64,000 nt of DNA from Halofilum ochraceum (lineage in GTDB: Bacteria > Pseudomonadota > Gammaproteobacteria > XJ16 > Halofilaceae): positions 124,001-188,000 of the forward strand of contig NZ_LVEG02000001.1 of assembly GCF_001614315.2 (NCBI RefSeq), read 5' to 3'. Positions 58,269 through 64,000 of this stretch are shown piece after piece. Position numbers and translations under genes: made by a program. The notes below the pieces were generated by a model. The model had not been told where the DNA came from. It searched no databases and saw only the letters and a list, made by a program, of their open reading frames with translations. The stretch's first letter is position 1. Every line of letters starts with the position of its first letter.

Positions 58269-61088
58269 GTAATTCCCGCACTCGCTGCAGCGGCGGCCGG
58301 GGGTGACTTCGTTGGCCCCGGCGGCGCGCAGGCCGTCGAAGGGGATGACGTTGTCGTCTTGGCCGTCATGAGCGGCGCCGGTGTCGGTGAACATGACGTC
58401 CATCGGCTGTACCGGGAAGCCGTCCTCGTCGAGGATGCCGAGCATGTGGTAGCGGTGGATCATGAGTCGGGCGATGTAGGCGACCGTGCTGGGCTGTACC
58501 GCCTGACGGTGGGCGCCCGGCACCCAGGCAAGGAAGTCGCCCTGGGCCTCGGGGAAGTCCACCAGCGTGCGCAGCTTGGAGCCGATCCAGGCCGGGTCGA
58601 TCACGCGCATGTCGTAGGACAGGACCTTGCAGAGGCCGTCCAGGGCGCGCGGGTACTCGCCGGCGAGCCACATGCTGTAGGGGCGGCGTTCGCCGTCCGG
58701 CAGGCTCAGTTCCTTGAGGCCGAGGACGAAGTCGTCACCCGTGCTCGGGTTCAGGACGTCCACGGTCCAGGACATGGTGCCGCTGGCGCCGGTCTTGGGC
58801 TCCTTGGGTGACATCAGGGCGTCGAGGACCGGGGTGTCTTCCTTGTTGCGGTCGAATACGCCCAGTTCCTCGCAGCAGTGGCGCACGAGGATGGCCATGG
58901 CGGCGACGGCCGAGGGCACGTGCTGGAGCTCGCCGTTCGGCGGCATCGGCAGGTCGAACGCCTGGTCATGCACCTTGGCGAGGCTGTCGAGCTTGGCCTT
59001 GAGGAAGGCGGTGTCGCGGGTGCGCATGTCCATCGACAGCGCCTTGGCGATCGCGCCCGCGCCGCGCGGCTGCTCGGCGCCGTTCACCCAGACCTCGAAC
59101 GGGTGTTTCTCGTCACCGTTGGGGCCGTTCTCGACGTAGCCGACGAAGACCGCGAACTTGCCGCCGGGGTGGCTGACCATGTAGGTCTTGGCCGGGTTGC
59201 CGTCCGGGAAGCTCGGGCGGTTCTGCCAGCGCAGGCTGGCCAGCGCCGGCTGCGGGGTCTTGTCCAGGCGCAGGCGGCGGTCGGCGTCGGACTGGTCGAA
59301 CTCGGACGGCTGCTGGCTGTCGTGGCTGGTTTCGAGCACTGCGCCGGTGATGTCGTTCGGGCGGAACGTGGTCAGGCCCTTGGCGCCGGCACGCCAGGCG
59401 CGCGAGTAGAGCTCACGGAAGCCCTGGTAGTCGTAGTCGGCCGGGACGTTGCAGGTCTTGGAGATGGCCGAGTCGATGTAGGGCTGGACCGCGGCGATCA
59501 TCTGCATGTGGTCCTCGACGTTCATCTCCAGCGCGGAGACGAACTGGGAGGGCAGGTTGGCGTAGCGGCCCTCGACCATCGGGCCCGGATCGTTGCCCTG
59601 CTGGCGCCACACGCGGAAGGCATGGTCCTCGACGTCGAACTTCTGCGTGGTGTCGTCGGGCATACGCTTGTTGCGCGTGTACGTCCAGGAGAACGGCGGC
59701 TCGATGCCGTTGGAGGCGTTGTCCGCGAACGCCAGCGTGATCGTGCCCGTGGGCGCGATCGACATCAGGTGGCTGTTGCGGATGCCATGGGCGCGGATGC
59801 TCTCCTTGATGTCGTCCGGCAGGCGCGCGACGAACTGGCCCTGCAGGTACTTCTCGGCGTCGAACAGCGGGAACGCGCCCTTCTCCTGCGCCAGCTCGAC
59901 CGACGCGCGGTACGACTCGTCACGCATCACGCGCGACATCTCGGCGGCCATGGCGCGGCCTTCCTCGCTGTCGTAGCGGATACCGAGCATGATCAGCGCG
60001 TCGCCGAGGCCGAGGTAGCCGAGGCCCACGCGGCGCTTGGCTTCCGCTTCCTTGTCCTGCTCGGGCAGGGGCCAGGCGGTGGCGTCGAGGACGTTGTCCA
60101 GCATCCGGATGGAGGTGCGGACGACGTCGCCGAAGCGCTCCTTGTCGAAGTACGCGTTCTCGGCGAACGGCTGCTCGACGAACTCGGTCAGGTTGATCGA
60201 GCCGAGACAGCAGCAGCCGAAGGCCGGCAGCATCTGCTCGCCGCAGGGGTTGCAGGCCTGGATGTGCTCGGCATACCAGAGGTTGTTCTCGTTGTTGATG
60301 CGATCGAGGAACAGCACGCCCGGATCGGCGTGGTCATACGTCGCCTCCATGACGAAGTCCCAGATCTCCCGGGCCCGCACGCGCTCGTAGACCCACTTGC
60401 CCTTGTCCTCGTCGTAGTAGACGTCGGTGGCTTCTTTGCGCCGCGGGGAAGGCTCGGACTCGTGGGTGAGCTCGAAGTAGCCGTCATCCTCGACCGCCTG
60501 CATGAACTCGTCGGTGACGCCCACCGAGACGTTGAAGTTCGAGAGCTGCCCGCGCTCGTACTTGGCTTCGATGAACTCGCGGATGTCCGGGTGATCGACG
60601 CGCAGCACGCCCATCTGGGCGCCGCGGCGGTAACCGGCGGACTCGATGGTCTCGCAGGCGCGGTCGAACACGCGCATGAACGAGATCGGGCCGGAGGCCT
60701 CGGCGTTGACGGCCTTCACCAGCGCGCCCTTCGGGCGGATCGGGCTGAAGTCGTAACCGACGCCGCCGCCGGCCTTGAGCGTCAGCATGGCTTGGCGCAG
60801 GGCCTCGGCGATGCCGTTCATGCTGTCCTCGACCGGCTGGACGAAGCAGTTGATCAGGGTGACCTGCAGACCGGTACCGGCACCGGACTGGATGCGGCCG
60901 CCCGGGACGAAGCCGTCCTTCAGCGCGCCGGCGAACTTCTTCTCCCAATCCTTCTTGTTCTTCTTCTCGACCGAGGCCAGTGCCCGGGCCACGCGTGCGC
61001 GCTGCGCGACGCGGTCTTCTCCGTCTTTGGCGTATTTTTCCTGGAATGCGTCGTCTGAAATCGGCTGGAAATCCATTGCGGCAGTCAT
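58203..61088 (-). CDS. nrdJ: Adenosylcobalamin-dependent class II ribonucleotide reductase
   Basis: 961 residues from ATG 61088; ATG 61076 possible. Reduces ribonucleotides using B12 as radical source. Redox Cys in TLINCFVQP (Cys81). The active-site block CNPCGEQMLPAFGCCCLGSINL carries the catalytic Cys282 and Glu284 (NPCGEQ, 280-285). The P-loop-like GVGYDFSPIRPKGA and C-terminal TSCBS-like extension follow. The C-terminus ends in a six-cysteine zinc-ribbon-like tail (RCSECGNYAMIKRDGCDFCTACGAQGGCG, cited as span). A DnaA box and a palindrome lie upstream. A decayed copy of its 3' end sits just downstream. Confidence 0.95.
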   Translation of the reverse strand: MTAAMDFQPISDDAFQEKYAKDGEDRVAQRARVARALASVEKKNKKDWEKKFAGALKDGFVPGGRIQSGAGTGLQVTLINCFVQPVEDSMNGIAEALRQAMLTLKAGGGVGYDFSPIRPKGALVKAVNAEASGPISFMRVFDRACETIESAGYRRGAQMGVLRVDHPDIREFIEAKYERGQLSNFNVSVGVTDEFMQAVEDDGYFELTHESEPSPRRKEATDVYYDEDKGKWVYERVRAREIWDFVMEATYDHADPGVLFLDRINNENNLWYAEHIQACNPCGEQMLPAFGCCCLGSINLTEFVEQPFAENAYFDKERFGDVVRTSIRMLDNVLDATAWPLPEQDKEAEAKRRVGLGYLGLGDALIMLGIRYDSEEGRAMAAEMSRVMRDESYRASVELAQEKGAFPLFDAEKYLQGQFVARLPDDIKESIRAHGIRNSHLMSIAPTGTITLAFADNASNGIEPPFSWTYTRNKRMPDDTTQKFDVEDHAFRVWRQQGNDPGPMVEGRYANLPSQFVSALEMNVEDHMQMIAAVQPYIDSAISKTCNVPADYDYQGFRELYSRAWRAGAKGLTTFRPNDITGAVLETSHDSQQPSEFDQSDADRRLRLDKTPQPALASLRWQNRPSFPDGNPAKTYMVSHPGGKFAVFVGYVENGPNGDEKHPFEVWVNGAEQPRGAGAIAKALSMDMRTRDTAFLKAKLDSLAKVHDQAFDLPMPPNGELQHVPSAVAAMAILVRHCCEELGVFDRNKEDTPVLDALMSPKEPKTGASGTMSWTVDVLNPSTGDDFVLGLKELSLPDGERRPYSMWLAGEYPRALDGLCKVLSYDMRVIDPAWIGSKLRTLVDFPEAQGDFLAWVPGAHRQAVQPSTVAYIARLMIHRYHMLGILDEDGFPVQPMDVMFTDTGAAHDGQDDNVIPFDGLRAAGANEVTPGRRCSECGNYAMIKRDGCDFCTACGAQGGCG

Positions 61089-61247
61089 CCGGTTCGTGGT
61101 CTCTCGTACGTCGGCGTGGCGGTGCGCCGGCTCCCTCCTGCAACCCGCGCGGAAAGCGGCCGTGCGCCGCTGGCGGGCCGGGCAGCGAGGTCCTCGCGCC
61201 CAGTGATGAAAGTGTAGGAGCCTCCCCGGGGGCGGTCAACAGAAACC

Positions 61248-61308
61248 ACAACAAATTGTTGTATAGTTATTAACCGACCACTAGATGATGTGTAAAGCCT
61301 GTGGATAA
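61248..61308 (-). promoter_or_regulatory. nrdJ upstream region: AT-rich palindrome and DnaA box
   Basis: A perfect palindrome ACAACAAATTGTTGT (61248-61262) and, about 40 bp farther upstream, TGTGGATAA (61300-61308), whose complement TTATCCACA is a perfect DnaA box. The region between is AT-rich (TATAGTTATTAAC) and contains likely promoter hexamers on the minus strand. nrd operons of E. coli are controlled by DnaA and NrdR; the palindrome is not a textbook NrdR box, so its protein is unknown. Confidence 0.6.
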
Positions 61309-61488
61309 CATGGGTATGAACCGGGGGTAAGTCGGGGGCGTTGAGGGCGAAAATCGCGGCATGGCGCGGGGTTGGGTGGGGTGTGTTGATTCGCGTGTCA
61401 GGAAGGCGGTGGAGCGGGCGGCACAGCCGATTGTGGTCAAGGGGTATCGGGGAGTTTTCCGGAATCCGGTCGGCGCGAGCACGGAATT

Positions 61489-61884
61489 GCAGGAGCGAGC
61501 TTGCTCGCGATGGTCGGCGGGTGGATCGGGGGCGCGGATTCCCCGAGAGACTGGCGCGGCCTTCGGGGTGTTTCCGGGCTGGGTGCCCTCCGAACGGTTG
61601 TGCGGGCACGATCGCGAGCAAGCTCGCTCCTACATTTTGGGGCGGTAGTTGTCCGGGAGCGCGCGTATTCGGTTTCACCGACCGAATACGGCGCTTCGGG
61701 CCGGCCGCGCGCATTCGACCGGTGGGGTGGCCCGGTCGAAGACGCGCCTACGGGGGACGCCGGGTCTGGGGCATCTCATTTGACGTAGGCCGGCTTGCGA
61801 CCGAAGGGAGCCAGCCGGCGGTCGAGGCTGAGGTGTTGTGCAGGCGCTGCCGGCTGTTGCCTTGCGGCAAAAGCCGGCCTACGC
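61489..61884. repeat. Array of REP palindromes between prpD and nrdJ
   Basis: Four kinds of palindrome in about 400 bp: GGAGCGAGCTTGCTCGCGAT (61492-61511) facing ATCGCGAGCAAGCTCGCTCC (61611-61630), the well-known Pseudomonas-type REP; CGTATTCGGT/ACCGAATACG (61664-61690); TTCGACCGG/CCGGTCGAA (61713-61740); and GTAGGCCGGCTTGCG (61786 on) facing AAGCCGGCCTACG (61870 on). No gene in 61089-61895. Confidence 0.75.
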
Positions 61885-61895
61885 GGGTTGTCGGT

Positions 61896-63377
61896 CTACG
61901 GCTTCCACTGGCTCATGAAGTCGTTGACCGGCATGTCGTCGAGCTGGGCCGGGTCGGTGCAGATTTCCTCCAGCGCCTCGTAGTGGTGCGCGTCGAAGCG
62001 GGTGCCGGCGTTGCGGCGGAATTTGGCGAGCAGGGCGGGGATGCCCTCGTCGCGGCGGCGCGGGTGGCCGATGGGGTATTCCACCTCGATGCGGTCGGTG
62101 GACGAGCCGTCTTTGAAGAACAGCTGCACCGCGTTGGCGATGGAGCGCTTGTCCGGATCCAGGTAGTCGCGCGTGTAGCGCTCGTCCTCGCTGATCTCCA
62201 TGCGCTCACGCAGGCGATCGATCTCCGGATGGTCGGCGTGGAAGTCGTCCGCGTAGTGCTCGGCGCGCAGGTCGCCCAGCAGCAGGGCGACGGCGGTCAT
62301 GTACTGCAGGCAGTGGTCGCGGTCGGCCGGGTTCGCGAGGTTGCCGGTCTTGGAGATGATGCGGATCGCCGATTCGTGCGTGGTGATGGCGATGCGATCG
62401 ATGTCGTCGATGCGGTCGCGGATCTGCGGATGCAGCGTGACCGCCGCCTCACACGCGGTCTGGGCGTGGAACTCGGCCGGGAACGACAGCTTGAACAGGA
62501 TGTTCTCCATGACGTAGCTGCCGTATTCGCGCGGCCGGCGGAAGCGGCGCTCGCCTTCCGGTTTGATCGCCTGATCGCGGTTGGTCTTGCTGAACAGGAC
62601 ATCATAGAAACCCCACTGCGGCGCCGACAGCGCCCCGGGGATGCCGGGCTCGCCTCTGAGGGCGATATCGGCCAGGCGCACGCCGCGCGCGGTGGCGTCG
62701 CCCGCCGCCCAGGACTTGCGCGGGCCGGCGTTGGGCGCGTGGCGGTAGGTGCGCAGGGCCTGGCCGTCCACCCAGGCGTGCGAGATCGCGGACAGCAGCT
62801 GCTCCCGCGTCGCACCCTGCATGTGCGCGACGACGGCCGTGGTCGCGACCTTCACCAGCACGACGTGATCCAGACCCACGCGGTTGAAGCTGTTCTCCAG
62901 CGCCAGCACGCCCTGGATCTCGTGCGCCTTGATCATGGCCTCGAGCACCGTGCGCATGGTCGGCGGCGCGACGCCTTTGGCGACACTGCGGCGGGAGAGG
63001 AAGTCCGCCACCGCGAGGATGCCGCCGAGGTTGTCCGAGGGGTGCCCCCACTCCGCGGCCAGCCAGGTGTCGTTGTAATCCAGCCAGCGGATGATGCAGC
63101 CGATGTCCCAGGCCGCTTTCTCCGGATCCAGCTCGAACTCGGTGCCAGGCACGCGCGCGCCGTGCTTGATCTCCATCCCCGAAAACCGCGGCCCCAGATG
63201 CCGCGTGCACTCCGGATACCCCAGCGCGAGCAGGCCGCAGCCGAGGGTGTCGAGCAGGCAGTGCCGGGCCGTGTCGAAGGCGAGGTCCGAGTCGATGCGG
63301 GTATTGCGGACATAATCCGCGATCGCCTGGATCTCGTCGTCGTAATCGGGGCGGATATTCGTTTCGGTTGTGCTCAT
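61896..63377 (-). CDS. prpD: 2-Methylcitrate dehydratase (MmgE/PrpD family)
   Basis: 493 residues from ATG 63377. MmgE/PrpD signatures are [85 protein letters not shown] (span) and the conserved [42 protein letters not shown] (span). PrpD dehydrates 2-methylcitrate in propionate catabolism. The upstream gene on the same strand is prpC, separated by a giant inverted repeat. It lacks AcnD/PrpF in view, which may lie beyond the window. Confidence 0.95.
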   Translation of the reverse strand: MSTTETNIRPDYDDEIQAIADYVRNTRIDSDLAFDTARHCLLDTLGCGLLALGYPECTRHLGPRFSGMEIKHGARVPGTEFELDPEKAAWDIGCIIRWLDYNDTWLAAEWGHPSDNLGGILAVADFLSRRSVAKGVAPPTMRTVLEAMIKAHEIQGVLALENSFNRVGLDHVVLVKVATTAVVAHMQGATREQLLSAISHAWVDGQALRTYRHAPNAGPRKSWAAGDATARGVRLADIALRGEPGIPGALSAPQWGFYDVLFSKTNRDQAIKPEGERRFRRPREYGSYVMENILFKLSFPAEFHAQTACEAAVTLHPQIRDRIDDIDRIAITTHESAIRIISKTGNLANPADRDHCLQYMTAVALLLGDLRAEHYADDFHADHPEIDRLRERMEISEDERYTRDYLDPDKRSIANAVQLFFKDGSSTDRIEVEYPIGHPRRRDEGIPALLAKFRRNAGTRFDAHHYEALEEICTDPAQLDDMPVNDFMSQWKP

Positions 63378-63416
63378 TGGGATTTTCCGGGGTCAGGGGG
63401 TGGAAGCAAAAATCGG

Positions 63417-63743
63417 GAACCACGAATGAACACGAATGGACACGAATGCTGCCGCAGGGCTTATATGGATTCGGGGAGCTTCGCTGTTACGCCGTCGTGT
63501 GTGATACGGAAACTGCATAACCAAAAGATGAACTAAAAATGGACAAAAAATAGTTGATGACTGGATCCGGTCACCGTGTTGAATTCATCGCATTGCTATT
63601 TTTTGTTTATCTTTTGTCCATTTTTCGGTTATGCCGTTTTCGGGTGATCACGCAAGAGCCCTCAGAAGCGTTACAGCAAAGCTCCCGAACGATCGACAAG
63701 CCAAGCGGCAGCATTCGTGTCCATTCGTGTTCATTCGTGGTTC
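63417..63743. repeat. ~330-bp giant inverted repeat with perfect 39-bp ends
   Basis: The left arm begins GAACCACGAATGAACACGAA (63417-63455) and the right arm is its exact complement (63705-63743), 39 of 39. Within each arm CACGAATGnA is repeated three times in tandem. Inside, further paired blocks occur (TTCGGGGAGCTTCGCTGTTA with a complement near 63665-63689; GCATAACC..AAAATGGACAAAA with TTTTGTCCATTTTTCGGTTATGCC). It forms a very large hairpin in the prpC-prpD gap, with no coding capacity. Confidence 0.85.
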
Positions 63744-63752
63744 TAAAAAAGA

Positions 63753-64000
63753 TTAACGCTCATCGATCGCCGGCACAGGGCGCAGTTCCTCGCCGGTGTA
63801 TTCGGCCGAGGGGCGGATGATGCGGTTGTCGGCGCGTTGTTCGAAGACGTGGGCGGCCCAGCCGGTGTGGCGGCTCATGACGAAGATGGGCGTGAACAGC
63901 TTCGTCGGGATGCCCATGAAGCGGTACGCCGAGGCGTGGAAGAAGTCGGCGTTGCAGAAGAGTTTCTTCTCGCGCCACATGACTTCTTCGCAGCGCTCCG
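63753..64000 (-). CDS. prpC: Citrate/2-methylcitrate synthase, C-terminal part (runs off the window)
   Basis: The last ~81 residues are visible, ending in TAA at 63753-63755. Segments ALYCNADFFHASAY are matched here by LFCNADFFHASAYRFMGIP then FTPIFVMSRHTGWAAHVFEQR and NRIIRPSAEYTG. The conserved Asp in NADFF, the RxxGW-type HTGW and the terminal RPSAEYTGP-like motif are those of citrate synthases. Position directly upstream of prpD favours 2-methylcitrate synthase. The N-terminal catalytic His residues are outside the window. Confidence 0.9.
   Translation of the reverse strand, partial: ERCEEVMWREKKLFCNADFFHASAYRFMGIPTKLFTPIFVMSRHTGWAAHVFEQRADNRIIRPSAEYTGEELRPVPAIDER

Noticed and set aside
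58878-61058. A 726-codon open frame on the strand opposite nrdJ
   Set aside because: It is the antisense of a fully conserved nrdJ gene. GC-rich DNA leaves long open antisense frames, and the translation shows low-complexity Val/Arg/Leu/Gly bias with no domain.
61341-63536. 731-codon frame opposite prpD
   Set aside because: Antisense of prpD plus repeats; no recognisable protein features.
1-64000. tRNA, rRNA or CRISPR loci
   Set aside because: Looked for tRNA-like cloverleaf blocks with GGTTCGAnTCC arms and for regularly spaced direct repeats; none convincing. The repeated units found are palindromic REPs or a coding tandem repeat.

Overview
The window is GC-rich, densely packed chromosomal DNA with short Shine-Dalgarno-led genes, divergent regulator/target pairs and many dispersed palindromic (REP-like) repeats. 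The gene content is gammaproteobacterial: minCDE, prpC/prpD, a class II (B12) ribonucleotide reductase, a BCCT-type betaine transporter, LysR/AraC/TetR regulators and a CNNM/CBS protein. The BCCT carrier and the methylated-sulfur genes would suit a marine or halophilic species. I cannot name the genus. I recognised no rRNA, tRNA, CRISPR array or intact transposase.

Layout. 0-4.3 kb: pirin/LysR pair, TetR-MFS operon, hotdog-like protein. 4.3-10.1 kb: a minus-strand cluster with an acyl-CoA ligase, a crotonase-fold protein lacking catalytic residues, rhodanese, two CoA-binding (YccU-like) proteins, a [2Fe-2S] ferredoxin and an SBP56 protein (methanethiol oxidase family). 10.2-13.6 kb: TRIC channel, DUF4126, and a two-gene methylenetetrahydrofolate reductase (MetF plus a Cys-rich MetV-like partner). 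13.8-25.2 kb: CNNM/CBS protein, intradiol dioxygenase, Mut7-C RNase, diguanylate cyclase, FAD oxidoreductase plus cupin, LysR/BCCT, DUF2235 hydrolase and an MddA-like methanethiol S-methyltransferase. 25.2-46 kb: accessory region of regulators (AraC, GlxA-type, XRE, hydrolase-LuxR fusion), three methyltransferases, small membrane or secreted proteins, and an FG-GAP repeat lipoprotein. 46-51.3 kb: epimerase, GT2 glycosyltransferase, alkaline-phosphatase-superfamily hydrolase and GMC oxidoreductase. 51.3-58.2 kb: outer-membrane protein, minCDE, then a repeat-rich stretch with a PIN-like membrane protein and an HNH-like protein. 58.2-64 kb: nrdJ, a REP array, prpD, a ~330-bp giant inverted repeat and the 3' end of prpC.

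Most notable: three minus-strand promoters carry the same ~21-bp element. They belong to the tetR gene, the SBP56/rhodanese cluster and the MetF/MetV pair. The last two match at 18 of 21 positions and share a second block, GAGTATCGGnnnTCAGG. This suggests one TetR-controlled regulon joining methanethiol/sulfur handling to folate C1 metabolism. An MddA-like enzyme elsewhere in the window would use the same substrate, methanethiol.

Also notable: a 161-bp MITE-like hairpin with a 5-bp target duplication (TTACA), inserted into the centre of a REP palindrome; a 39-bp perfect inverted repeat bounding a giant hairpin between prpC and prpD; a tandem partial duplication of the nrdJ 3' end beside the PIN/HNH genes; and an alpha/beta hydrolase-LuxR fusion with Cys at the nucleophile position.
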